NCBI GenBank assembly: GCA_029945375.1
Contig: CM057065.1
Span: forward strand, 1,798,001-1,862,000
Direction of reading: 5' to 3'
DNA from: Agaricus subrufescens
Taxonomy: Eukaryota > Basidiomycota > Agaricomycetes > Agaricales > Agaricaceae
Length of the DNA: 64,000 nt
The translations under genes and the position numbers were made by a program. Below the pieces are notes generated by a model. The model made no database searches. It was not told where the DNA came from and saw only the letters and a list, made by a program, of their open reading frames with translations. Positions 22,600 through 33,661 of this stretch are shown here, piece after piece. How positions within the stretch are numbered: position 1 is the first letter of the stretch; the number at the start of each line of letters is the position of its first letter.

Positions 22600-23775
22600 C
22601 TAAATGTCCGAAAACAAGAATGTAATGATATTATGGTCCGCAGACATTCTCACATCGTCTTCGCCTGGTGCATCCACCACTGCCACTTGAACTCCTTCAC
22701 CCACCGTCTGGATCCATTCATTTATGATACGCCGCTTCACGATTCCACAGGTACACGGGTGACATTCTTCCTCTAGAATCATAATATCAATTCGTCGGAT
22801 TGACGGTATTTGGAGATGAGGAAGGAGGAAACATAGATTGTTGAGCCATCCTGTGATTTTGAATGTGATGAGATTTGGGAGGTGGATAGGCGTGATGTTG
22901 GGGGATCGTGCGGAGTGCTGGTATTTGTTGAATGTTTCGAGGTGGGTTAGGGAAGGTACGTGGGAGAGGATATCGTCGTAGGTGTAGTAAGGACAGGAAT
23001 TGAGGTAGAGATGTGTTAGGTGTTGACAGAATGAGGGGAAGGAAAAGGGTGAGGATGGACTTGTGGTGGTAGAGTTTGTTTGGCCGCGGTAGTCGTGTAG
23101 AGCTAAACGCGTCAAGGAGGGTGTGTTATTGAATTGGGTGGGGGAAATTTGGATGAATCCTGGAGAGGGATTGAAACTTGTTAAACCAAGAGAGACGAGT
23201 TGAGATGTGGATAAGTGTCGGTTAGATGTAGGAAGCCAATTGGCGAGGATGGTTGTTGCGTAAGGGCAGAAATAGACATTGGCCCATTTGTGCGAGTGAG
23301 AACAGAGGGTGGTGATTAAAGGAACGAGGTTTGATGAATCTTGGTTGTGAGTGCCTATAACTCCGAAGTTGAGTGGGAGGGCGGCGGAGTGTGAAAGGCA
23401 GGTCTGGAGACGCGTTTGGAGACACGCGTAGGTGGTGGGGCTCTCTTTGAGGAATTCGAGATCTATGAGTAGGCAATTCCAGAGTTTTGGAGTAGAAAAT
23501 GCGATGGAGCGCCACAAGGCGCAGACCTGGATTATATGCCATAGAGAATCATCAGAGAGGTTGGTGAGAGGTCGGAAGGGAGTAGTATTGGCGGAGAGCA
23601 GTACATCGTGTTCTCGCGAGAGGAAAATTTCGGATAGGAGTTCGTTAGGGAGTCGCCGGATCGGTGATAGTAAGGATATATGCGAGTTAATGCTAGTCTC
23701 GAGGGAAGAGCGTTCCAGGGAAAGATGTTCGATGATGGCCTGGATACTCGCAATGTCAGAGTTTAAGTGATGCAT
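22600..23775 (-). CDS. F-box-like protein
   Basis: An intronless ORF of 391 residues. It starts with a short coiled-coil-like segment (SIQAIIEHLSLERSSLETSI), followed at about residues 37-52 by SPIRRLPNELLSEIFL, the helix typical of the F-box-like domain in mushroom proteins. These usually link a substrate to the SKP1-cullin ubiquitin ligase. The middle contains weakly repeated Leu/Pro segments (for example FCQHLTHLYLNSC, VPSLTHLETF) in the style of irregular leucine-rich repeats. Such F-box genes are highly expanded in Agaricomycetes, so the target cannot be guessed. The start is the first ATG, ahead of the coiled coil. Confidence 0.8.
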   Translation of the reverse strand: MHHLNSDIASIQAIIEHLSLERSSLETSINSHISLLSPIRRLPNELLSEIFLSREHDVLLSANTTPFRPLTNLSDDSLWHIIQVCALWRSIAFSTPKLWNCLLIDLEFLKESPTTYACLQTRLQTCLSHSAALPLNFGVIGTHNQDSSNLVPLITTLCSHSHKWANVYFCPYATTILANWLPTSNRHLSTSQLVSLGLTSFNPSPGFIQISPTQFNNTPSLTRLALHDYRGQTNSTTTSPSSPFSFPSFCQHLTHLYLNSCPYYTYDDILSHVPSLTHLETFNKYQHSARSPNITPIHLPNLITFKITGWLNNLCFLLPHLQIPSIRRIDIMILEEECHPCTCGIVKRRIINEWIQTVGEGVQVAVVDAPGEDDVRMSADHNIITFLFSDI

Positions 23776-24422
23776 GAAAACTCGACTGTTGCGTGGTTTT
23801 CCACAGAATCACAGATAATGTAGTCGGATTTCGAGGCAGACTAGTGGGAATACTGGGACTGCTGAGCTAGGAGAGGGGTAGATTGCGCTCTTTTTGAAAA
23901 GAAAAAACAAAGCCAGGGTTTAAGTGATAGAATTGAGGGTTCAACAAGCTGGGCGGCCCATAAGACTTTCAACCCCCGGAAGTCGTTTGGTAGATATCCC
24001 AAGCTAGAGGTCGATTACAAGACGGACCTTCCCTTTTTTCCCCCCCAACTCTGAAATGAACTAAAAAAGTCAACGGAGAGGGGGAAATAACGGAAGTTTC
24101 CCAAACGGCGAGTTGTTGCAGAGCACAAGAAAACCCGAGATGAGTGCCGCTCGTGCTATGAAAATTCATGTTTTCGCCGCTCGTCGGGGGTTTAAAGGTA
24201 GAGAACATTCCCAAGACTTTACAAGTCGGTGCGGCGATGGAAGCAGCGAACCTTGTCGGACAGATCAAACACAAAAATAAAAAGAATGTGTAATAAACGA
24301 TTGACCAACTTTATTTTCCGTTTCCCCCGGTCCGCCTCTCTTCCGGTCCCATCAATATCATTATTCTCACGGGGGTCTTTCAACCCAAATCCAGCAACGT
24401 GGTCCGTGCGCAGCACGTCAAC
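23776..24422. other. Intergenic region before the U2 gene
   Basis: No ORF of note. It would contain the promoter of the minus-strand F-box gene and upstream elements of the U2 snRNA gene. Confidence 0.45.
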
Positions 24423-24429
24423 TATATAA
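24423..24429 (+). promoter_or_regulatory. TATA box of the U2 snRNA gene
   Basis: TATATAA lies about 25 bp upstream of the likely 5' end of the U2 RNA, the right distance for initiation of an RNA polymerase II snRNA gene. Confidence 0.6.
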
Positions 24430-24449
24430 GCGCACCCTCAACATTGATG

Positions 24450-24636
24450 GTTCTTTACCACTCTGGCCTTTTGGCTTAGATCAAGTGTAGTATCTGTTCT
24501 TAATAGTTTAACCACTATTATGGAGGCACCGCCTCCATTATTGGTTATCTAATTTTTGCCGCCCCAGTTCCTCGTCCTCTGCTTGCACGACTTGGACGCG
24601 ATGACTCCGCCGCTGCACTACTGGCTTATGTCGTCG
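24450..24636 (+). ncRNA. U2 spliceosomal snRNA
   Basis: The sequence GGCCTTTTGGCTTAGATCAA and the following GTGTAGTATCTGTTCTT (24465-24500) match the strongly conserved 5' part of U2. This includes the branch-point-pairing GTAGTA at 24487-24492. Two clean hairpins follow, as expected for stem IIa (TAATAG...CTATTA, 24501-24520) and stem IIb (TGGAGGC-ACC-GCCTCCA, 24521-24537). An Sm-type site AATTTTTG is at 24551-24558, and then comes a G/C-rich 3' stem-loop region. The GGCTTAG variant is shared with fission yeast. The 5' end is uncertain by about 10 nt, the 3' end by about 20. Confidence 0.92.
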
Positions 24637-24921
24637 GGGGATCCTTTTTAAAGGATCTTTTTCCTCTTTCTCTTTGTTTAGTTGTGGATCTTCGTCATTT
24701 GACGAGCTTGAACTGCACTGGCAAATGGAATTTGGAATAGTTTGATATCTTAGTTTTACATTTGACTTTATCAGAGTTTTGTGGAATCAGAAATGTGGTT
24801 TTTTGAATAATATATAAAGTGGTCAATGTAGGGCCATGGAATTACAGTAACTCGATCTGCATAACAGCAAGCGTATGTGTAACAATAAATCAAATGAGAA
24901 AATAAATGCTTTTCGCAAGGT

Positions 24922-27900
24922 TCAAGCCCTACGCAACCAACCAACACTAAGATCCGCCATAGTACGTAAAGAATCCGGGTAAACCAAATTCGTCTCCTTG
25001 AGTATAACAGCAAGTCGTTGACAGATATCCATCGGGTAAGAAAGATATTCTGCTTGAGGGAAGCCAGGATACCGGGCCAAGATACTGATGATGATGATAA
25101 AAAAAAAACACACAAACTCTTGTAAGCAAAATACGTCTCCGGCGAAACTAAATTTGCGAGAAGCTCACTCATTAAGGTCGACAGATGCCTCCGCGGGCCC
25201 AAGTAATTTGAACAAGACCTTCGCAGCGAAAATGGATGCGGTCTTCGGTATGATTCTATTCGAAGGTGCTGCATAGGATATACGCATCCCGGGTCGGAAT
25301 AGCCATATCTAGAAACACACACACAAAAAAAGAGAGAGATAAGGTTCATTCGATGTTTGGAACGTTATATGAAGAAAAGGATAAGATGAGTGGAGAGTGG
25401 AGACTTACGAGTATCCGTGCTCGTTCATCCTCTTCGTCTCTAATAACGAACCGATACGTGGCATGCGCAGAGACATACTCCAGCATATCACCCACAATGA
25501 ATGCCGTTAACGGGATTTTTAGTGGTCTTCATGATCAATCGAACCCCCAATTCAAAAAAAAAAAAGTTTTTTTTTTTTGCCATACCACGACGTCAAAACC
25601 ATATCCCAAGTGGGAAAAACCAAATGTGGAGCGGGAAAGAAGAGGGCAGGCGGTTATGTATGAATGAATCATTAAGACGAGAAGTTCGTCACGGATCCCA
25701 GTTTTGCAAAGTTCGCAGTTGTTTGATCGTGGAAAGGATTGACAAAATGAGGAGGGAAATGAAATGAATACAAACAAGTCAATGAAAAAAAGGTTACAAG
25801 CGATATGAGGGGTTTACGTACTCTGAAGTAGGGCTAACAGGGCGTATCGCATACTTGAGCATTCGATACATCATCGATTGTCCATCAGCTTCGTCTTCGT
25901 GCTTTTGACACCGTCCCACTATGTTCCCACATAAACAGCGCACCACGGTCCAATTTTGCGAATTCTATTGGTGGTAAAAATGAACCGGTGGTCAGTATTT
26001 CGAAGTCCTTCTTAAATTAAAAGAAAAGAATCTTGTCCGCTCGAATGTAGCTCCCACTACGTTAACCTCTAGTATGGGAGTTGTTTTAAGAGCGGCCTAC
26101 AGGAGACCGCATGGCCACCCTGTAACGTTTCATATTGGACGTTTCGTATCAACCGAGTGAACCCATTTCCAAAACATTCTCTCCCCGAGCCCGTTGTTAA
26201 CTGAGGCTCTATAGTCTCCCATGGAACCGGTAACCCACGAGACAGAGTGAAATGCGAAAACGGTCATTGGTAGAGAAGGCCAATGTCGGTCTTCTTATGC
26301 GTCCAAAAATAAAAACAAAGAAAGGAAACCATAACTCCGAAACACGCAAATGACGACATGACGACGTACTTTGAATTCGGCAGATGCATAAATGTTGTTG
26401 ACGTTGATGACGGATTCCTCGAAGAGAATGTAGCTCCCTCCCACAAGGGCTTGGGCCTCTTTCGGCCAAAAGCCAAGTCTGCTGCTTTTTGTTACGTGTT
26501 CATGCAATTTTTGATCTGAATGGCACATCCATGCCTCCACGAGTTCCTCCCAGTGCTCAGAAGGCAAATCCCGATAATCACTAATCCTTGAGGAATGAAT
26601 AAGGGGTAGCGAACAGGAGGCGCAAATGAAACTCGTAGGGCTTGAAGCACTTAATTGCGACGCGTCAAGAAGTGATTTTTCAATTGCTGCTGAGTCACTT
26701 GTTTGTGGCGTTGCATGGGAAGAGATCACTAATGGAGAGCCAGAAGGATTGGTTTTCGTTGGAATCTTGACTTGGAAATGGCCTCGTTGAACCTTGATCT
26801 CCTTCTTGCCAGGAGCGGCATATCCGGGCAAGAGAAGTGGACCCGAAGAAAGGGTGCCACTCGTAAGTTGTAAGAAATCGCAACCCGGTTCCGTTTCGTA
26901 CGGAATCGACGTCGGAAGTACTTCAGCCTCTATATCGACCCCGGGTGTAGCTCCAGATGTAGTAAGAAAGACCAAGATGTGATGAAGGTTTTCGTAATTC
27001 TCCGCAACGTAAGAAACGTCAAACACTAAACGAATGATTGTAAGCTCAATCAAGGTCCGACAGCGAGGCTGATTCCTACCAGTGGATCCTCTAGACTTTG
27101 GCCGATTGCTTGTCTTGAATGGGTAGGGACGTAGCCATGATAGCGGAGGCGCAGATGAACTCCTGGTCCGGTTACCTTTGATGAGCTTGGAGACCTGCGA
27201 AGATGACGAGCTCCGCCCGGATGTCGGCGCAGCTTCATTTTGCGGTAGAAGATGAGAAGGCGGAGGCTCCTTGACAAATTCTGGTAGGCTGAGGAGTGCT
27301 CGTGGATCAGATTTGATCAATTCTGGGGGCACAGATTCGCGAATAAATTCTGGTAAACTAAGCAATGCATTGGGATCCTTTGTGCGTGGATGTAACGTTG
27401 CGTCTTGGTCATGTATGCGGCGTGAATTTGAGTGTTGGGCCAGTTTTTCCACAAAAGCATTTTTCTGTGAACATCCCTTGTGTCTCAGGTTTCAATTACT
27501 TTCAAATTTGGAGCATCACCCACTTTTTCAATATCCCGTTGGCGAGCTTTATCGAGTCGGCCTTGCATACTGCCTTCAATAATTACGGCTTGGTCCCGAA
27601 GTGATCGATCTGATGCCTTGCCCAAGAGGTCGAGGAGGTTTTCCAACTCCCTTGCCTCCTTTTCTCTCTGCTTTCCGCGAACGGCGGCGGACTGTACCGC
27701 CGATGACGACGAACCGCCTTCTCGCCTAGCCCTTTCGAGTTCTGCAAGTTTGGAAGATTTGAGTTCGACTCGCTGGTTGTGTAATTGTGGGGCGGCCATG
27801 TAAAGCCTGTCAATAGCCATTGTGACAGACTCGAGGTCCATCCGCATTTTCTCGTCGGTAAGGCGGGGATGGGACTGCGCCTGCTGTGAGGCTGTCTTCA

Positions 27901-28928
27901 TTTCAGAGTCATCTAATTGAGGCCAAGAACTCATATCATAGTCTGGAGGGTTTTCACCGTCTTCAAACTCATATTGCGGAGGGACACTGTCGATCGATGA
28001 ATGAGGTAAACCGTCAGTGCGCTCTTTACATAGATCAACGACTCTTCCGAGTTCTTCATCGATCCGTGCCCAAAGCAAGGCGCTTTCGACAGCAAGAACG
28101 GGAGTCAACTCTTTTGGAAGGAGTTCTGGCTGCGAAGTTAGGCGTTCGACTTGCAAATCGCTTAGTTGACGTTTCAGCATATCGAAAAGATCGGTCAATG
28201 AGAGAAGCTCAGGGTTATCGGCTACATCGTGGTTTAGTCGCCGGGGGGCTGGGTGACAGGGAGTTGCAGAAATGACTGATAGGCGATTGAGATGAGCCAG
28301 AAGGGAGACGAGAGAGTGGGCGAGTTCGGCATCGGTGGGGGATAAGTTTGCAGCGAGAACATCGACACGGTTGCGAAGCTCACAAAGGAGCTCTGTGTCG
28401 GAGACAGACTCGGGTATTTGGACCATGTCACTCTGGGCATGCTGCAGCCTGAGGTTAAGAGCGAGAGTGTGAAGGGCGGAAGAAGGAGAATCAGATTGAG
28501 GGAGGTGGAAAGTGGGCGGCTGGGGGCTGGTTGGCAAGGAGTGTCGGCGGTCTGGGAGAATTGGGTTCCAATGGGTGGGTGACGACAGCAGGTCATTGAG
28601 AGTCATGATACACGACCGCTGAACATATGAGATTGAAGGAATGAGATCACTCTATAATGTTAATGAGCAGGGCACGGATGCAACATCGCAGCTGGGTGCT
28701 GACCAAAAGACTGGTAGACCCTTGTTGCGCAGGCTCTGCTTGATCAGAGGGCACGAAGGGACCTTGAACGGTATCTCCAGGGGGATGCTGGGGCTGGGTC
28801 GAGGACGATCCGGCGAGCTGGATCTGACGAAGCTCGTCGAGGGGAAAAGGGGTAGGCACACCTGCGGACACGGAGGAGACAGCGGTAGATGAAGAGGGGG
28901 CGGTCTTTGGGCGAGTAAGAGTGGCCAT
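24922..28928 (-). CDS. Large protein with C-terminal UBE3D-type E2-binding domain
   Basis: Eight exons (28928-28704, 28651-27524, 27464-27080, 27025-26370, 25964-25822, 25526-25409, 25308-25169, 25084-24922) join in frame into 985 residues. The last 405 or so match UBE3D/HECT-like ubiquitin-conjugating-enzyme-binding proteins. They contain LLLPGYAAPGKKEIKVQRG, the cysteine pair FICASCSLPL, LGFWPKEAQALVGGSYILFE, VVRCLCGNIVGRC, IWLFRPGMRISYA and AAKVLFKLLGP. Such proteins bind E2 enzymes such as UbcH10 and have been linked to ubiquitin ligase activity. The first 580 residues (for example LLSDLIPSISYVQR, MTLNDLLSSPTHW, and ALLSLPEF twice) are of a type I cannot name. No start codon or promoter lies between the parts, so a single fused gene is the simplest model. 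One intron (26369-25965) is unusually long at 405 nt. Introns before 27464 and 27025 are less certain than the domain call. Confidence 0.75.
25554..25578. repeat. A12-G-T12 tract in an intron
   Basis: Twelve A, one G, twelve T form a perfect inverted repeat inside the intron between 25821 and 25527 of the E2-binding-protein gene. On the transcribed strand it could fold back and shorten the effective splice distance. It may also be a weak assembly or sequencing spot. Confidence 0.7.
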
Positions 28929-29263
28929 AGCATGGGGCCTGAGGAGGGAAGTATTGGAAGAGAAAAAACGAAGAAAGGGAGAAATGGACAGACGAATGAA
29001 GCGGACGTGATGTCGTCAAACAGGCTCTGCAGGCCCTGGGAGTCAGGGAGGAGATGAACGCCGAAGAGCTGCAGCTGCTGTAACGGTGCAACCTCGATGG
29101 ATGCCAGGGGAAATCCCCATCACGGTCACCTGATCTGGCCAGGGTCGCAGGCCATGCCCCTGGCCAGTCCTCGTCCTATCACAATGCCCACGTCTGCCAT
29201 GGCCGGCCTCTCATAAATACCCCTGCTGACTGCACAGCGCCACCCGCTTAACCTTCCTCCACC
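28929..29263. promoter_or_regulatory. Divergent promoter, E2-binding gene / WD40 gene
   Basis: 335 bp lie between two start codons in opposite directions. The stretch is GC-rich and contains no other feature I can identify. Confidence 0.45.
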
Positions 29264-32200
29264 ATGTCCAGCGTCGCCATGCTCCCTGACTTTACAGAGG
29301 GGCTCCAGGGCGGCCGCCCCCAGAATCCATCTCATAATTCCAGCAATCGTCGCGACACGATCCTCAACCTGGTCGAGATGCTTCTCGCAGGCGAGGAAGC
29401 AGCTAAGCGTACGCGTCATATTTTGCCCTGCCCCCGCTTACCACTCATTTCCCTCTCTCCGCAGGCAAGGAACCAGCTCCGAGCAACGTCGAGGCTGACC
29501 AGGACATCCGTCAGTCAAATGCCGCTCCCGTGATCCAGAAGCACTCAATTGAGGTATTTTTAGCCTCTGTTGACGAGCATTTACAAGACACCGGTGCAGA
29601 CGCATTTAATAAGTTCTCAAGGTGAAGACATCCCTGCATACATATGCGCATGATATTAACCACATTGCCCCCCCCCAAATTCAGACGCATGAGTAACTTT
29701 GACCGAGAGGCAAGGAGCACCCTTTTTCATGTCCTCCCAATCTTCAACTCAACATATTGTTAGTTGCGTAACTTTGCAAATGCTGCCCGACAGCTTGGAA
29801 GTTCTGTGGCCATCTTATCCTCAGCCTTCCACCTCAGGGAACGAGTCACTCAAGTTCTCTTCCTCTACCGAGAGAATGCGGCCGACCTTTTTCCTCGAAG
29901 GGTATCTCGGGACGCGAGGGAATCTATCATCGACCCAGGGTCCAGCGGCCGACATCAGGGCAGGCGGTGGCGCACCAAGACGCCACCTCACATTGTCCGC
30001 CCTGCTGTAAATGAAGACATTGATGTGGAAGACTTTCCCGACCAAATCGATTGCTTTGCGCGAGACATAGGCACCTTCCTCCATTGTCTCAATGAATTTC
30101 CCGAGTTTACCGATGAAGCTGTCAATTCCTCCATTCTGTCCTTTGAACGCGACCTTCATGTAAGTTGACGTAAACTAGGAATCAATTGCTTTCACCCTGA
30201 CCAAGCTTGTCACAGTATTGGGCTTCTTGTCTCAGGGAATATACAGGTCATCATCCATCTACTTTCCCCCTCTAACCTGGCCACTGATCGTCCTATATGC
30301 AGGTCAATTCCGGAATCCTGCGGTTCAGCGCTATCTTCATGACCTATCCATTGAAATGGGCGAACACATCGATGGTATCACGTCAACACTTTCCATCTTC
30401 ATTGAAGTCGGTACGTTAAGACCAAACTTACCAGGTCCAGGGCTCCATGTTTGATACCTCCAAATAGGTGTACCCATCATTCGATTCGCCCAGAAGCATG
30501 GTGCAACAAACCTTCTTAACTTGTCAACCGTCGCGACCTTCTTCTCGGCTGTAACCGCCACAACTATGCAATTCTCTTATCAACTTGACCCCAGCATACT
30601 TGCCGATGCTGTCAACTGTTTCTGGTTTTCATCCTTGGTTTTCAGTATCGCAGCAGCCGTGAACAGTCTCCTTGGATTAACGTGGAAGCAAGCCATGTAG
30701 TAAGTCTATTCTATCACACAGTATCATTTCGGCTCCAGACCTAATTCCCGCTCGCAGCCGTTCACCAGGGGACCGCGTGCCATGGTGGGTTCTCATTTGG
30801 ATCAAGAGATCTCCCCTCGTGTTCCTCGTCATGTCAGTCGCGTGCTTCTCGATCGGCCTCTGTTTCTTCGCCTATGCATCACATCAGGTGTGCATTACCA
30901 AACTCCTACCTTGTAGTCATATCTCACGCTTCCGCGGTTTTTTAATACCTTTACAGGCTCAAGTTACCTCCATAATCACTACGGTTCTCACTGCGTTAAC
31001 CTCATTTGGTCTCTGCGCCGTGTCAGCATGGTTTGCCACAGAGCGCTGGATCTTTATGCGTTATCGTGGCAAGAAGTGGCTGGATGACGTCCTGATGGAA
31101 ATCACCGATACCATGCTTCAAAACCGTGTCATTGAGTTCTCTCGCCAGGCTTTAGAAAAAGCCGGGTCCGGTCTAGTCGCTGCCAACTTGGCCATCGCTC
31201 GGTTCTTCACAGCCTTGCGCAGCAAAATCTTCTTTTCTTTACCCAGCAGACCTTGGACATCGCCTCCTAATGATAGTGATATGGTCCTGCCCGTATCAAT
31301 CAATCACGGCTCCAATAGTCAAATCCGTCCTGTTTCTCAAATCGTTCAGAATCACTCAGGAGGAAGCGGGTCTATTCCTAGCATCAAGTCTAGCCGTCGC
31401 AAATCCTCCGACCTAACACTAGTACTTCAAACTAATCTTGGTTATAACACTGGTCTTTGTTCACCCTCGCTCACGTCTCAAGAAAAATTACCAATGCCCG
31501 ATTCTCCGTCTGCGGGTTCCCCAACTCTTAATCCAGGAAAACAACGATGGAGAGACGCCTTCCGTGCTGTTCGAATTCGAGGAGCCATTGCTACGGATCA
31601 AGGTTCTTCTTCACCTCTGGTCGTCGGTACACCAAGAGAAACATCACGGAGAAGAACGAATTCTTCTGGACAAACAGACAGGAGGAAGCCCCAATCTCAG
31701 ACTAAAGGAATGGTGGCAAGGTCAAGACTTTCGGAGCTGACGCCAAAATTAAAACAGCTTGAACCTACTCAGGATTTGGCTGCACATGCTGCTCTGGTTA
31801 AACATATGCAATTCTCACCGGATGGGAAATATTTAGCTACGTCGAGGTACGCAACAAAATTTTTTTGTTTATATGTTACCGAATTTGGACTAATGGGAAT
31901 TTATTTCCTGACAGCTGGGATCGAACTTCTGTAATATTTAAAGTTGGAGTGCGTAATTCCGTTGATAGAAAACGTCAATCGAAGGAATCTGACATATTCA
32001 TGGCAGGAATGCTTCGTCTCGCATCGTGTATTTGCTAATGTGAAGGGTTTCGTTGGACAAGTTGCCTGGTATGTTCAAATCTATCCTTCTACTTCTATTT
32101 ACGTCTGATTACGAGAATTCAGGTCTTATGATAGTCAATTTTTGTTGACAAAGAATACGAAGGGTTTGAAGATTTGGTATGCGGAGGTGGGCCGGATAAG

Positions 32201-33661
32201 TTTTTTTTTTGAACGCGCTGTTAACACCTTCGTAGGATGGGATTTGTACCATGGCTGTTGATAGGACGGAACCAGTAGAGAGAGTTACTTGGTGTCATCG
32301 CGACAACAGTAAGTTGGGGTAAACATCGAATGATTGAGTGGCTCTGATACCACGATTATAGAATTCCTCTTTGTTGAAGGCAGTAAGGTCTACCAAATGG
32401 TGAGTCATGATTGAACCCACTCAAAACTTCGTCACTGACTCGCTTCTCAACAGAACATCGATGGAGAGGTAATGGAGTTACCCACCTTGCTACGACTCGA
32501 TCTGACTTTGCTTTTACTTACCAGCTATTGAATTCCTTCAATCTTGGCTCCATTAAGATCAATGACCTTGCTGTTACGCCAGATGATAAACGCTTACTCG
32601 TGATTGGCCCGCTTCTATCATCACCCAGCGGACTGCGCCCTAGCAAATCTCGTGCGGAGAAACGTCTCATCGGTGCGTTGTATTACTCTCTCTCGGGACA
32701 CAGAATCACATCAATATTAAAACTGCCTGCGTAGTGTTTAATATGGAAACCAAAATGATTGAATGGTCAGTACTTTTTTTTCCTTGCCACTGAAACATGG
32801 ATTGATATGAACTGACGCTTGGTTGTAGCCAAGTTCCGGTTTTGAATGATGTTTGCGATGTTTCATTGGTCGAGACCCCTAAGAATGAATTGGTAGCGTT
32901 GATCAGCTGTGAAAATAAGGCGCCTCCGCAACTTTGGAAATTGGAGATCGTGAAGTGTGGAGAATTTGCAAAGGAGCATTCGAGGTTGACTCTACGGTAT
33001 GTCTTGGCGTTCTTTATTATTGATATTTTGGCGTATATTGATGACATTTTCCTGACTGTTACTAGACATACATATATGCCTAAAACTGTGGTTGACTTTG
33101 CAGGACCTAGCTATTTTGGAGGGTGTAATATGGAATTGGTGATGTGTGCGGCGGAAAGTGAGTTGATTTCACCTTGTTATTTGCCTGTCTGACAAGAGCA
33201 AACGACTGACTCCTTCCTTTCAAGGTGGCGACATTTTCATCTGGGATACGGAATCAGGAGTCCTACTACACCATATTCTCGCACAATCCCATAGTGGCGA
33301 TTTAACTTGTATCGCCTGGAACCACGCCCGGTCAGACCCTTTCATGTTCGCTTCAGGCAGTCACGACGGTACAGTACGAATTTGGACTAAACCGCCTGTG
33401 ACGCCAGATTCATCCCCTCGAGACCCTGGACTTGATTTCAATTTTAGAAAGCAACGTTGTCCTTCTCATGATCATGAGTCTTTCACGTATGGTGAAATGA
33501 TGGCTCGGTCGACAAGTCCGAAACCGGATTTGGGACTTACGCTTCGTCCGATGGATGATGTTGATGATGAGGGGTACAGAGAGAGATCTTTGAAGAGCCC
33601 GAGGGGACTTTCGATGATGTCTTCTCAGTCTAGCGATTCTTCGATTATGAGGATACGCTGA
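29264..33661 (+). CDS. Membrane-anchored WD40-repeat protein
   Basis: Twenty exons between 29264-29408 and 33225-33661 add up to 1098 residues. The N-terminal part is alpha-helical (QLGSSVAILSSAFHLRERV; FLHCLNEFPEFTDEAV). Around residues 375-450 there are two hydrophobic segments, PLVFLVMSVACFSIGLCFFA and, after an intron, TSIITTVLTALTSFGLCAVS, likely to span a membrane. A Ser/Arg-rich linker leads to at least six WD40 blades: MQFSPDGKYLATSSWD, GFVGQVAWSYD, ERVTWCHRDN, INDLAVTPDDKRLL, GDIFIWDTESGVLL and CIAWNHARSDPFMFASGSHD. The last two resemble the C-terminus of Gid7/WDR26, but no LisH/CTLH is visible. Exon 15 (32454-32468) is only 15 nt. A problem remains at 29761-29763: the frame meets TAG unless a 33-nt intron (29731-29763) is removed. 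Function unknown. Confidence 0.75.
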
